NCBI RefSeq assembly: GCF_030317035.1
Contig: NZ_JASZYK010000008.1
Span: 1-64,000, forward strand
Source: Variovorax sp. J22G73
GTDB lineage: Bacteria; Pseudomonadota; Gammaproteobacteria; Burkholderiales; Burkholderiaceae_C
Reading direction: 5' to 3'
DNA length: 64,000 nt
Part shown: one piece after another, positions 24,464-34,542 of the stretch
Numbering within the stretch: the stretch's first letter is position 1
How the letters are laid out: each line of letters opens with the position of its first letter
Position numbers and translations under genes: made by a program
The notes under the pieces: generated by a model
What the model saw: only the letters and a program-made list of their open reading frames with translations
What the model was told of the DNA's origin: nothing
Databases searched by the model: none

Positions 24464-25267
24464 ATGAAAATCGCACATCTGCTGGCGGCCTGCGTGGCCG
24501 CTTTTTCTTTGGCCCACGCCGCCCATGCACAAGACAAGACCACCATCAAGCTGGGCATCAGCGGCGGCGTGATGGAAGAGGTGGTGCAGGCCGTGCAGAA
24601 GGCCGCCGCGCGCGAAGGGCTCAAGGTGCAGCCGGTGGTCTTCAGCGGCCACATCAACGCCAACGGCCCGCTGAACGACGGCGACATCGACGCCAACGCC
24701 TTCCAGCACCAGCCCTACCTCAACGGTCAGATCAAGGCCTTCGGCTACAAGCTGGTGCCGGTGGGCAAGACGCTGAGCGCGCCACTGGGCATCTACTCCA
24801 CGCGCTACAAGTCGCTGGCCGCGCTGCCCGACAAGGCCGTCATCGGCATTCCCGGCGACGACACCAACCGCAACCGCGCGCTGCTCATCCTGCAGCACTA
24901 CGGCGTCATCAAGCTGCGCCCCACGCTCGACGTGAGCAAGGGCGAGAACGCCAGCCTGCTCGACGTGGTCGAGAACCCGAAGAAGGTGCAGATCAAGGAA
25001 ATCGATTCGCTCATCCTCGCGCGCTCGCTGGCCGACGTGGACGCAGGCGCCGTCATCACCGCGCAGGCCTCGCAGGCCGGCCTGCTGGTGGCGCGCGACG
25101 CCATCGCGGCCGAGCCGCCCGGCGGCCCGTACGCCAACGTGATCGCCGTGCAGGAAAAGAACCGCGACCAGCCCTGGGTGCCGAAGCTGGTGCGGGCGTT
25201 TCAGTCGGACGAGGTGCGCCAGCTGCTGGAGACCAAGTTCAAGGGCACGCTGCTGCCGGCCTTCTGA
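24464..25267 (+). CDS. metQ: MetQ/NlpA-family ABC transporter substrate-binding protein
   Basis: This 267-residue protein has a signal peptide (cleavage near AHAAHAQD, residue 22) and the NlpA-family body. Family marks are INANGPLNDGDIDANAFQHQPYLN, which matches the MetQ family block around the ligand site, and IGIPGDDTNRNRALLILQHYGVI. The ATG at 24464 follows the promoter and precedes the signal peptide; an upstream in-frame start would overlap the promoter. It forms an operon with the two flavoenzymes downstream. Confidence 0.9.
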   Translation: MKIAHLLAACVAAFSLAHAAHAQDKTTIKLGISGGVMEEVVQAVQKAAAREGLKVQPVVFSGHINANGPLNDGDIDANAFQHQPYLNGQIKAFGYKLVPVGKTLSAPLGIYSTRYKSLAALPDKAVIGIPGDDTNRNRALLILQHYGVIKLRPTLDVSKGENASLLDVVENPKKVQIKEIDSLILARSLADVDAGAVITAQASQAGLLVARDAIAAEPPGGPYANVIAVQEKNRDQPWVPKLVRAFQSDEVRQLLETKFKGTLLPAF

Positions 25268-25283
25268 CGCAGGGGCCGTTCAC

Positions 25284-26456
25284 ATGACGCTCCCTTCGCA
25301 ACACCCAGGCCACGACGAATGGGTGGCGCGCGCCCGCGCGCTGGCGGCCGAACTCGCCAGCACCGTGGTGGCGCGCGAGCGTGCCAACACGCCGCCGCTC
25401 GCGCAGATCGAGTTGCTGAAAGCACAAGGCTTCAGCACGCTGCTGGTTCCGCGCGAATTCGGCGGCGGCGGCGCGCGCTGGCTCACGGCGCTGGAGGTGG
25501 TGCGCGAGCTGTGCGCGGCCGACGGCTCGCTCGGCGTGCTGCTGGGCTACCACCTCATCAGCACCGCCAACATGCGCCTGCCCGAGCGCGCGCGGCAGAT
25601 CGTCGAGCACAAGCTGTGGGTGGCCGGCCTGGCCAACTCGCGCGACGACGACATCGACTTCGTGCCAACGCCCGATGGCAGCTGGCGGCTGTCGGGCCGC
25701 AAGACCTTCTGCACCGGCGCGCGCTTCGCAGACCGGCTGGTGGCCTACGGCCGCGCGCCCGACGGGCAGACGCTCACCGCCTGGCTGCCCGCCGACCGCG
25801 CGGGCATTTCCTTCGGTGACGACTGGGACCACCTGGGCCTGGGCCGTACCGAGAGCGGCAGCTTCACGCTCACCGACGTGGTCGCGCAGGCGCACGAGGT
25901 CGGCCCGGTGAAGGTCTACGACGACACCGACTTCGGCGCCAGCCTGCGCACGCCGCTCGTGCACTCGATGTTCGCGAACTACTACGTGGGCTTCGCACTG
26001 GGCGCATTGCGCACCGCGCGCGACTACGTGCAGACCACCACCCGCGCATGGCACCTGTCGCCGGCCGAGAAGGCATCGCAAGACCCGCTGGTCATCTCGC
26101 AGTTCGGCGAGCTGTGGATCGCGCTGCAGGCCGCCATCGCCTTCACCGACCGCGCCGCCGGCAAGGTGCAGGCGCTGATCGACGCCGGCCCCGAGCACTG
26201 GACACCCGCGCAGCGCGGAGAGGCCGCCATCGACGTGGCCGCGGCGCGCACGCATGCGATTCGCACCGGGCTGGACGTGACCACGCGCATCTTCGACAGC
26301 ACGGGCGCGCGCGCCACCTCCAACCGCAATTTGTTCGACCGCTTCTGGCGCGACCTGCGCATTCACAGCCTGCACGACCCCGTGGCCTACAAGGTGCTGG
26401 AGGTGGGCGAGTACGCGCTGAACGGGCGGCATCCGCGGGTGCTGCCGTACACCTGA
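25284..26456 (+). CDS. DszC/SfnB-like acyl-CoA-dehydrogenase-fold flavoprotein
   Basis: This 390-residue protein has the three-part acyl-CoA dehydrogenase fold. The FMN-contact strand region SGRKTFCTGARFADRLVAYG, WDHLGLGRTESGSFTLTDV and the C-terminal DSTGARATSNRNLFDRFWRDLRIHSLHDPVAYK resemble DszC and related FMN-dependent sulfur oxygenases more than beta-oxidation enzymes. It starts 16 bases after metQ and is followed by a luciferase-type monooxygenase. The two could act in sequence on one imported sulfur compound. Confidence 0.85.
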   Translation: MTLPSQHPGHDEWVARARALAAELASTVVARERANTPPLAQIELLKAQGFSTLLVPREFGGGGARWLTALEVVRELCAADGSLGVLLGYHLISTANMRLPERARQIVEHKLWVAGLANSRDDDIDFVPTPDGSWRLSGRKTFCTGARFADRLVAYGRAPDGQTLTAWLPADRAGISFGDDWDHLGLGRTESGSFTLTDVVAQAHEVGPVKVYDDTDFGASLRTPLVHSMFANYYVGFALGALRTARDYVQTTTRAWHLSPAEKASQDPLVISQFGELWIALQAAIAFTDRAAGKVQALIDAGPEHWTPAQRGEAAIDVAAARTHAIRTGLDVTTRIFDSTGARATSNRNLFDRFWRDLRIHSLHDPVAYKVLEVGEYALNGRHPRVLPYT

Positions 26457-26505
26457 GCGCCGCGCCGCGCCTGCGCTCCGGCCTTCAACTTTCTCTCGGT
26501 TCTTC

Positions 26506-27840
26506 ATGTCTTCACCGTCCCGCATTGCGCTGGCCGCCTACCTCGTGGGCACCGGCATGCACATCGCCTCGTGGCGCCAGCCGGCTGCACAGGCCGACGC
26601 CAGCATCGACCTCGACTTCTACCGCCGCCTCGTGCGCACCGCCGAGCGCGGCTGCTTCGACATGGCCTTCCTGGCCGACAGCCTGGCCATCAACGAGGCC
26701 TCGCACCCGAACATCCTGAACCGCTTCGAGCCGATCACGCTGGTGTCGGCGCTGGCCGGCGCCAGCGAGCGCATCGGGCTGGTGGCCACCGCATCCACGT
26801 CTTACAGCGAGCCATTCAACCTCGCGCGGCAGTTCATGTCGGCCGACCACATCAGCGGCGGGCGGGTGGGCTGGAACATCGTCACCACGCGCGACCTGTC
26901 GGGCAACACCGCGCGCAATTTCAACGGCACCGACCACCTGGAGCTGGGCCTGCGCTACCGCCGCGCCGGCGAGTTCGTGCGCGTGGTGCGCGGCCTGTGG
27001 GACTCGTGGGAAGACGACGCCTTCGTGCGCGACAAGGCCAGCGGCCGCTTCTTCGACCCCGCCAAGCTGCACCGCATCGGGCACACCGGCGAGTTCTTCT
27101 CGGTGGAAGGGCCGCTGAACATCGCGCGCTCACCGCAGGGGCAGCCCGTGCTCGTGCAGGCGGGCTCGTCGAACGAAGGGCAGTCGTTTGCGGCGGGCGC
27201 GGCCGAGGTGATTTTCGTGATCCAGAAGAACCTGGAGGCGGGGCAGGCGTTCTACCGTGCGTTCAAGCAGAAGGTGGCCGAGGCCGGGCGCGACCCGGCG
27301 CAGGTGCGCGTGCTGCAGGGCATCTCGCCACTGCTCGCGCCCACGCGGGAGGCCGCGGCGGAAAAGCTCGCGGCGCTCGAGTCGTTGATCACGCGCGAGC
27401 AGGCGCTGCAGTTCCTGTCGGACTACTTCGGCGGCCACGACTTCGCAGACGCCACGCTCGATGCACGCGCAGTGGACCTGGGCCTGCACGAATCGACCCA
27501 CGCGCGCGCCGACTTCCGGCGCTTTCGCGCGCTGGTGGCGCAGCAGAACCCGACGCTGCGCGCGCTGTATTCGATGCTCACGGGCTCGATGGACCTGTCG
27601 GACTTCATCGGCACGCCGCAGAAGGTGGCCGACTCGCTGGAGCGCTGGGTGGACGCGGGCGCGGCCGACGGCTTCATCCTGATGGCGCCCTCGCTGCCCG
27701 ACGGGCTCGAAGACTTCGTCGACCAGGTGGTGCCGCTGCTGCAGGTGCGCGGGCGTGTGCGCACGGCGTACGAAGGCCGCACGCTGCGCGAGCACCTGGG
27801 CTTGCAGCGGCCGGTGCATGCCGCGATCGAGGCGCGATGA
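26506..27840 (+). CDS. NtaA/SnaA/DszA-family flavin-dependent monooxygenase
   Basis: This 444-residue FMNH2-dependent enzyme shows the family pattern: AYLVGTGMHIASWRQP, LADSLAINE, TASTSYSEPFNLARQFMSADHISGGRVGWNIVTT, WDSWEDDAFVRDKASGRFFD, VLVQAGSSNEGQSFAAGAAEVIF and the closing YEGRTLREHLGL. The segment around residues 300-340 (FGGHDFADATLDARAVDLGLHE) is unlike that of the other paralogues here and may define a different pocket. It is third in the metQ operon. Confidence 0.88.
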   Translation: MSSPSRIALAAYLVGTGMHIASWRQPAAQADASIDLDFYRRLVRTAERGCFDMAFLADSLAINEASHPNILNRFEPITLVSALAGASERIGLVATASTSYSEPFNLARQFMSADHISGGRVGWNIVTTRDLSGNTARNFNGTDHLELGLRYRRAGEFVRVVRGLWDSWEDDAFVRDKASGRFFDPAKLHRIGHTGEFFSVEGPLNIARSPQGQPVLVQAGSSNEGQSFAAGAAEVIFVIQKNLEAGQAFYRAFKQKVAEAGRDPAQVRVLQGISPLLAPTREAAAEKLAALESLITREQALQFLSDYFGGHDFADATLDARAVDLGLHESTHARADFRRFRALVAQQNPTLRALYSMLTGSMDLSDFIGTPQKVADSLERWVDAGAADGFILMAPSLPDGLEDFVDQVVPLLQVRGRVRTAYEGRTLREHLGLQRPVHAAIEAR

Positions 27841-27866
27841 GGGTGTGATGAGGGGGCGCTGGCCGG

Positions 27867-28142
27867 TCAGCGGGCCGATGCGCCGTGCGCGTCGAGTTCG
27901 GACTGGATGCGCCTCGCAAGGTCGACCAGCGCCACGCTGCGCTTGAGCAGATGACGGCCCGCGTCGGTGACCAGCACCGTGCGCGTGCTGCGCTGCAGGA
28001 GCTGCACGCCGACCTGCGTCTCGAGCTCGGTGATGTACTTGCTGACGGTGGACTTCGACAAATCCATCGCGGATGCGGCGCGTGTGAGGTTGCCGTGGCG
28101 CGCTACCTCGCGCAGGGCCTCGACGAGTTCAATGCTGAACAC
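27867..28142 (-). pseudogene. LysR-type HTH fragment without effector domain
   Basis: The visible product of 91 residues, from a GTG, holds a full LysR winged HTH (NLTRAASAMDLSKSTVSKYITELETQVGVQLLQRSTRTV) and then stops at QSELDAHGASAR. A LysR protein needs about 200 more residues. Nothing like the effector domain follows in the 26 bases before the convergent monooxygenase gene. It lies at the junction between the sulfur genes and the epoxide-hydrolase block and looks like the remnant of a rearrangement. A small DNA-binding protein cannot be excluded. Confidence 0.6.
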
Positions 28143-28392
28143 GGCGCGAGATCGGTGAAGGTTGCGGGGAAAGCAGGGGCGCGCTGCGTGGCGCCGGCTG
28201 GGCGATGAGAGACAAGGGATGCAAGGGGACGACCGCGAGAAACGAAAGCACACGACGATAGGGCGCGCCGCGCGTGGCGTGAACGAATCAATACGTGCTT
28301 GCTTATGTGAGTGCGGCCGCGAGCCGCAGTCGGCGCCCATCCTGCTGTCCGTCCGTGTCAGCAACCATCTCCTGCTCGGCCGAAAGAAATTT

Positions 28393-29292
28393 CTACAAGG
28401 CGTTCTCAGGAAACGCGGACACCAGGTGGTCGATGAAAGCGCGAACGGACAGCGGCAGCCCGCGCCGTGTCGTGAACACGAGGTGAACCGTTCCCTCGAG
28501 CCCGCGCCATTGCGGAAACACTCTGACCAGGCGTCCATCGTCGAGCAAGTCCCTGCAGGTGTGGTCGGGCAGGAAGGCGACCCCCAGGCCCGCGACCGCC
28601 GCATGTCGAACGGCTGAAAAATCGGCGCAGGCCAGCCGCGGTTCGATCTGGATCTTGCGCACCTCGCCAGCGGGGCCCTCCAGGCGCCACGAGACCTCGC
28701 CGGCGGTATCGTTGGTGCTGAGGGTGGACGTTGCAGCGAGCGACTCGATGTCCGGCCCGACCGCACGCGCTGTTCGCGGGCTTGCGACCAGGATGCGGCG
28801 CGACAGGCCGAGCGTTCGCATGATCAGCCCGGAGTCGCTGGTGAGGTCGATGCGAACCCTCAGGGCCAGGTCGATGCCTTCCTGCACCAGATCGACGGCC
28901 CGATCGACCGCCAACACCTGCAACCGTATCTTGGGATAGCGCTCCAGGAAGGCGGGCAGCGAGGGAGACAACAGGTCCAGCAGCCCCGTGGGACAACTGA
29001 ACCTGATGCGACCTTGCGGCTCGACCCGGGTTTCGGCGACCAGCGCCTGCGCATCGCCAGCTTCGCGGGTGATGTTCCTGCAGTGCTCATAAAACGCCTC
29101 GCCCACCTCCGTGACCCGGAAGCTGCGCGACGTTCTCTCGAGCAGTCGCACCCCCAGCCGTGTTTCCAGGGCAGAAATCCGGCGGCTCAGCTTGGACTTC
29201 GGCTCCTGCAGGGCCCTGCCCGCCGCGGCGAATCCGCGTTGCTCCACCACCTGGGCGAAGTAGTAGAGGTCGTTCAGATCGAGTGTGTTCAT
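28393..29292 (-). CDS. LysR-family transcriptional regulator
   Basis: This 299-residue protein has a typical N-terminal HTH (DLYYFAQVVEQRGFAAAGRAL, SKLSRRISALETRLGVRLLERTSRSF) and a substrate-binding domain of the AaeR/DmlR type. The ATG at 29292 gives the usual MNTLDLNDL start; an in-frame ATG four codons upstream is possible. It is divergent from the SDR gene at 29399 with about 106 bases between, so it probably controls the SDR, isochorismatase, SnoaL and hydrolase genes. Confidence 0.9.
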   Translation of the reverse strand: MNTLDLNDLYYFAQVVEQRGFAAAGRALQEPKSKLSRRISALETRLGVRLLERTSRSFRVTEVGEAFYEHCRNITREAGDAQALVAETRVEPQGRIRFSCPTGLLDLLSPSLPAFLERYPKIRLQVLAVDRAVDLVQEGIDLALRVRIDLTSDSGLIMRTLGLSRRILVASPRTARAVGPDIESLAATSTLSTNDTAGEVSWRLEGPAGEVRKIQIEPRLACADFSAVRHAAVAGLGVAFLPDHTCRDLLDDGRLVRVFPQWRGLEGTVHLVFTTRRGLPLSVRAFIDHLVSAFPENAL

Positions 29293-29398
29293 CGTTCTTT
29301 TCATGGAACGCTGGAGGCCAAATTTGGCGTCTTTTGCTTGGATCGTTCCGTTTATACACTCGCCAGACATTGATCGAAGCAACACAGGAGAACCAGTC

Positions 29399-30151
29399 AT
29401 GAGCGCAAGATTCGAGGGCAAAGTGGTGGTGGTCACGGGTGGAACGAGCGGCATCGGCCTGGCCACCGCACGCGAGTTCGCGAGCGAGGGCGCGTCCGTC
29501 TTTATCACCGGCCGACGCCAGGACGCGCTGGACGCCGCCGTCAAGGACATCGGCGGCAAGGTGACCGGCGTGCGCGCCGATGCTTCCAGCCTGGAAGACC
29601 TGGACCGCCTGTACGACGCGATCCAGAAGCGCCACAGTCACATCGACGTGGTCTTTGCAAACGCCGGCGGCGGCGAGTTCGCGCCCCTGGGCGCCATCAC
29701 CGAAGCGCACTTCGACACGACCTTTGCCACCAACGTCAAAGGCGTTCTGTTTACCGTTCAAAAGGCGTTGCCTCTCCTGCGCGACGGCGGCTCCATCGTG
29801 CTGACGTCGTCCACCACCAGCGTCAGCGGCACGCCGGCCTTCAGCGTCTACAGCGCCACCAAGGCCGCCGTTCGAAACTTCGCGCGCAACTGGATGCTCG
29901 ATCTGAAGGAGCGCCGCATTCGCGTGAACGCCATCAGCCCCGGGCTCACCGACACCGACGGTCTCAACGCCCTGTTCGGCGGCGGCGACCAGGCGGAAAG
30001 CGTCAAGAAGAACCTGACGGACCTGATCCCCGCCGGCCGGGTGGGCCAACCGGTGGAAATCGCCCGGGCGGTGTTGTTTCTCGCGTCCGACGACGCCAGC
30101 TTCATCAACGGCATCGAGCTCTTCGTCGACGGCGGACAGACCCAGATCTGA
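29399..30151 (+). CDS. Classical short-chain dehydrogenase/reductase
   Basis: This 250-residue SDR has the cofactor motif TGGTSGIG (residues 13-20), NAG (88-90), a catalytic Ser in TSSTTS (about 138), Tyr151-x-x-x-Lys155 and the PGLTDTDG stretch after it. GRR at 38-40 after the second strand suggests NADPH preference. It begins an apparent five-gene operon controlled by the divergent LysR gene. Confidence 0.9.
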   Translation: MSARFEGKVVVVTGGTSGIGLATAREFASEGASVFITGRRQDALDAAVKDIGGKVTGVRADASSLEDLDRLYDAIQKRHSHIDVVFANAGGGEFAPLGAITEAHFDTTFATNVKGVLFTVQKALPLLRDGGSIVLTSSTTSVSGTPAFSVYSATKAAVRNFARNWMLDLKERRIRVNAISPGLTDTDGLNALFGGGDQAESVKKNLTDLIPAGRVGQPVEIARAVLFLASDDASFINGIELFVDGGQTQI

Positions 30152-30195
30152 TTCACCGCAGCCGCCCACCTCGCCAACCCGCAAGGAGAACGACT

Positions 30196-30846
30196 TTGCC
30201 TCTCACCGCCGGACTCGACGCGCTGCTCACCCCCGAAGAATCGGTGCTGCTGCTGATCGACCACCAGCCCTTTCAATTCAGCAACCTGCACAGCCACGAG
30301 CCGACGATGGTGATCAACAACGTCGTCGGGCTGGCAAAAACCGCCAAGGTGTTCGGGGTGCCGACCATCTTGACGACGGTTCTTGCAGCGCGTGGTGGTC
30401 TTCTGATTCCAGCCCTTCAGGCCGTCTTTCCGGAGCAGCCGCCGATAGACCGCACGTTCATCAACACCTGGGAAGACCAACGGGTGGTCGAGGCCGTGAA
30501 GAAAACGGGGCGCAAGAAGTTGATCGTCGCGGCGCTCTGGACAGAGGTTTGCCTCGCCATGCCGACGATCCACGCGCTCGGCGAGGGCTGGGACGTGACC
30601 ATCGTCACCGACGCTTCTGGCGGCGTCAGCCGCGAGGCGCACGAGATGGCGGTCCACAGGATGATCCGCGCGGGCGCCAACCCCATGACCTGGCTGGCCA
30701 TCGTCTCCGAATGGCAGCGCGACTGGGCCCGTACGCAGCACCTCGAACCACTGTCGACGGTGCTGGCCGAGCACGCCGGGGGAACGGGCGTGGCGCTGGC
30801 GTGGGAGGCCCAGTTGCTGTCGGCGCCGCGCGAGACCCCGGCCTGA
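30196..30846 (+). CDS. Isochorismatase-family cysteine hydrolase
   Basis: This 216-residue protein has the Asp22/Lys107-108/Cys119 triad of the isochorismatase-like hydrolases (LLIDHQP, GRKKLIVAALWTEVC). The YcaC-like subgroup is the closest by general look. The start is a TTG at 30196 with a good AAGGAG eight bases upstream. The substrate is unknown; amidase or nicotinamidase-like chemistry is possible. Confidence 0.85.
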   Translation: MPLTAGLDALLTPEESVLLLIDHQPFQFSNLHSHEPTMVINNVVGLAKTAKVFGVPTILTTVLAARGGLLIPALQAVFPEQPPIDRTFINTWEDQRVVEAVKKTGRKKLIVAALWTEVCLAMPTIHALGEGWDVTIVTDASGGVSREAHEMAVHRMIRAGANPMTWLAIVSEWQRDWARTQHLEPLSTVLAEHAGGTGVALAWEAQLLSAPRETPA

Positions 30847-30912
30847 AAAAGACACCACACGACGCCATACGACGCCATACGACGCAACCCGCTGTCATCA
30901 ACAGTCCGGACC

Positions 30913-31317
30913 ATGGAGCGACCGATCATGCAACCCACCCCGAACGCCCCCGAAGCCGTCGACTTCGACGACCTGATGCGCGCCAACATCGCGCAAGTCT
31001 TCAACGAGCGAAACCCGCAGAAGCGCCTGGCTGCGCTGGACGCCTTGTGGTCGGCCCAGCCCGTGCTCTACGAACACGACGCAGCAATTGCCGGCGCCGA
31101 GGAAATCTCGGCGAATCTGACGGCCTTGCAGGCGCGCCTGCCCGCTGGAACAACGTTCACGCCGGTCGGCAAAGCCATCGGCCACCACGCGAGCGCCATC
31201 CTGAAGTGGCAGGCAAGCGTTCCCGGACAGCAGGCGCACACCACGGGAACGGACGTCGCGTTTTTCGAGAACGGTCGGGTTCACCGTCTCTACGTCTTCC
31301 TGGACCCCCGCTCCTGA
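30913..31317 (+). CDS. SnoaL/NTF2-like small protein
   Basis: This 134-residue protein has the cone-shaped NTF2-like fold signature: an N-terminal helix (FDDLMRANIAQVFNERNPQKRLAALDALW), YEHDAAIAGAEEISANLTALQARLP, and C-terminal strands ending FFENGRVHRLYVFLDPR. Members act as small isomerases, hydrolases or ligand binders. It may start five codons later at a second ATG (30928). Its role in the operon is not known. Confidence 0.75.
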   Translation: MERPIMQPTPNAPEAVDFDDLMRANIAQVFNERNPQKRLAALDALWSAQPVLYEHDAAIAGAEEISANLTALQARLPAGTTFTPVGKAIGHHASAILKWQASVPGQQAHTTGTDVAFFENGRVHRLYVFLDPRS

Positions 31318-31342
31318 GCGCTCGCGTTCGGACCGAACCCCA

Positions 31343-32356
31343 ATGAAACTTCAAACCATTGCCAGTTTCGTGGTCGTGCTACTTGTTGCCGCAAGCTCCG
31401 CGCTGGCGGCTCCTGCAACGGCGCAGGCCGCCCCCGCCATGGCGGGCGTGGCGCGCACGGCGATTTCCGATGCCGCCCTGGTCCGGTCGTTGCCCGGCTT
31501 CAGGCAGGGTGTCGCGAATGTCAACGGCATCGCCATCCACTACGTCATCGGCGGCAACGGAGACCCGCTGGTATTGCTCCCCGGCTGGCCTCAGACCTGG
31601 TGGGAGTACCACAAGGTCATGCCGGAACTCGCGAAGACACACCGCGTGATTTCGGTGGACCTGCGCGGAATGGGTGCGTCGAGCAAGCCGACGGACGGCT
31701 ACGACAAGAAGACGATGGCCTCGGACGTCGCGGCGCTCGTTCGTCACCTCGAATTTGCCCAGGTCGACATCGTCGGCCACGACATCGGCTCGATGGTCGC
31801 CTACGCGTTCGCGGCGAACCATCCCGAGCTGACCCGGCGCATGGTGATGATGGACGTTCCACACCCCGACCCGCAGCTGGCGACATGGCCCTTGTTGCCG
31901 GCGGTCGGCCAGTTCTCGGACAAGGTGGGCGACGGCAGCAACGCCTATCCGTGGTGGTTTGCGTACCACCAGGTCAAGGGGCTGCCGGAGAAGCTCGCGG
32001 CCGACGGTCGCATCCGCCTCGAGCAGGACTGGTTCTTTCACTACCTGACGAAAGACGAGCGGCAGATCGACGAGCGCTCGCGCCGGGTGTACGCCCGCGC
32101 CTATCGCAGCGCGGATTCGCTGCGCGCCGGCAACGCCTGGTACCAGGCGTTTGCCCAGGACATCGCCGACTACGGGACATACGGAAACCTCGAGATGCCC
32201 GTGCTCGCGCTGGGCGGGCCGGGATTCAACTGGCTGAAGGCCACGCTGACCCCCAAGGTGCCGAACCTGACCCTCGTTCGGGTCGATTCCGGGCACTTCA
32301 TTCCTGAAGAAGCTCCGAAGGTTCTGCTTCAACACCTTGGCACATTCCTGAAATGA
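31343..32356 (+). CDS. Exported alpha/beta hydrolase, epoxide-hydrolase-like
   Basis: This 337-residue protein has an N-terminal signal peptide (hydrophobic residues 8-21, cleavage around ALAAPA). The catalytic Asp nucleophile sits in GHDIGS (Asp147) and the base His318 in DSGHF, and PGWPQTWWEY (81-90) stands in for the usual HGxP oxyanion motif. An Asp nucleophile points to epoxide hydrolase or dehalogenase chemistry. It overlaps the next hydrolase gene by four bases. Confidence 0.85.
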   Translation: MKLQTIASFVVVLLVAASSALAAPATAQAAPAMAGVARTAISDAALVRSLPGFRQGVANVNGIAIHYVIGGNGDPLVLLPGWPQTWWEYHKVMPELAKTHRVISVDLRGMGASSKPTDGYDKKTMASDVAALVRHLEFAQVDIVGHDIGSMVAYAFAANHPELTRRMVMMDVPHPDPQLATWPLLPAVGQFSDKVGDGSNAYPWWFAYHQVKGLPEKLAADGRIRLEQDWFFHYLTKDERQIDERSRRVYARAYRSADSLRAGNAWYQAFAQDIADYGTYGNLEMPVLALGGPGFNWLKATLTPKVPNLTLVRVDSGHFIPEEAPKVLLQHLGTFLK

Positions 32357-33660
32357 GCATCGGGCACGTCATGAATTTTCCCGCTCTCGAAGAAAACCTG
32401 GTCTCGCGCCGAAACCTGCTGGGCCTGGCACTCGCGACAAGCGCCCTGTCCGCCGGACCGACCGCCATGGCGGCGGAGCAATCGCCGGCATCCCTCGAGT
32501 TACCGGCCGCGGACAGGTCGGTCACGCCGTTCAAGGTCCGGATACCCCAAGCCGCGCTGGACGATCTTCGCCAGCGGCTGCGATCCACGCGGTTCCCCGA
32601 CAAGGAAACGGTCGGCGACTGGACCCAGGGCGTGCCGCTCGAAAAGGCGCAGGCACTCGTGGCCTATTGGAGGGACCGCTACGACTGGCGTCGGTTCGAA
32701 CGCCAGGTCAATGCGTATCCACAGTTCCGAACCGAAATAGATGGCCTCGGCGTCCATTTCATTCACGTGAAGTCGCGCGAACGCAATGCCATGCCCATCA
32801 TCCTGACCCACGGCTGGCCGGGATCGATCGTGGAGTTCATGAAGGTGATCGAGCCTTTGACGAACCCGACAGCCCACGGTGGAACGGCCGCCGATGCTTT
32901 CGACGTGGTCATTCCGTCGCAGCCCGGCTTCGGGTTCTCCGACAAGCCGTCGGCCACCGGCTGGACCGTGCTGAAGACGGCGCAGGCATGGGGAACGCTG
33001 ATGACGCGGCTCGGCTACACCCGCTGGGTTGCGCAGGGAGGCGACTGGGGTTCAGGCGTGACGCACGCGCTGGGCCATGTCCGGCCTCCGGGGCTCATCG
33101 CGGCGCACGTCAACTGGCCGCTGGTGTTTCCCGAGAAGTTTCCCGACAACCCTTCGCCAGAAGAAAAGCGTGCAATGGAAGCGGCGCAGCGCTTCGGCGA
33201 CGACCAGAGCGGCTACTTCAAGCAGCAGGCCACCCGGCCTCAGACCATCGGCTACGCCCTGGCGGACTCCCCCGTCGGCCAGGCGATGTGGATCTACGAG
33301 AAATTCCAGGCATGGACAGACAACAAGGGCCGCGCTGAAGACGCGCTCACCATCGATGAAATGCTCGACAACATCACCCTGTACTGGTTGACGGACACGG
33401 CAGCCTCGTCCGCGCGCATCTACTGGGAGAACGCACGCAACGGCGGCGGGTTCAACGCGGGACGCATCGAGTTGCCGATGGCCGCGACTGTCTTTCCGAA
33501 CGAGATCTATCGCGCGCCGAAGCGTTGGGCCGAAGCGCACTGGCCCAACCTCTTCTACTGGAACGAGGTGGACCGTGGCGGCCACTTCGCGGCGTTCGAA
33601 CAGCCGCAGCTTTTTGCCGACGAACTCCGCAAGGCGTTCCGTTCGTTGCGCCAGGCCTGA
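32353..33660 (+). CDS. Exported epoxide hydrolase with EHN domain
   Basis: This 435-residue protein resembles microsomal epoxide hydrolase. After a twin-arginine-like signal (SRRNLLGLALATSALSAGP, residues 18-36) comes the epoxide hydrolase N-terminal domain (FKVRIPQAALDDLRQRLRSTRFPD). The alpha/beta domain follows with HGWPG at 153-157, nucleophile Asp231 in GGDWGS, tyrosines in the lid and the base His in RGGHFAAFE near 410. Its coupling to the preceding hydrolase suggests two exported steps on related substrates. Confidence 0.87.
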   Translation: MSIGHVMNFPALEENLVSRRNLLGLALATSALSAGPTAMAAEQSPASLELPAADRSVTPFKVRIPQAALDDLRQRLRSTRFPDKETVGDWTQGVPLEKAQALVAYWRDRYDWRRFERQVNAYPQFRTEIDGLGVHFIHVKSRERNAMPIILTHGWPGSIVEFMKVIEPLTNPTAHGGTAADAFDVVIPSQPGFGFSDKPSATGWTVLKTAQAWGTLMTRLGYTRWVAQGGDWGSGVTHALGHVRPPGLIAAHVNWPLVFPEKFPDNPSPEEKRAMEAAQRFGDDQSGYFKQQATRPQTIGYALADSPVGQAMWIYEKFQAWTDNKGRAEDALTIDEMLDNITLYWLTDTAASSARIYWENARNGGGFNAGRIELPMAATVFPNEIYRAPKRWAEAHWPNLFYWNEVDRGGHFAAFEQPQLFADELRKAFRSLRQA

Positions 33661-33730
33661 AACAGGCGTCCGACATCACGCCAGGGCCGGGCGTCTGCAA
33701 TCGGCTCCGAAAGAATGCGGCCGCACATCC

Positions 33731-34528
<798 letters not shown>

Positions 34529-34542
34529 GGCATACCGCGCGC

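Noticed and set aside
24491..24494. A short lipobox-like LAAC in the MetQ-like signal peptide
   Set aside because: Only nine residues precede the Cys; the AHAAHAQD site fits signal peptidase I better.
27867..28766. A full-length 300-residue LysR gene
   Set aside because: Only the last 91 codons resemble LysR; the upstream codons overlap another LysR gene in antisense to normal coding and have no homology.
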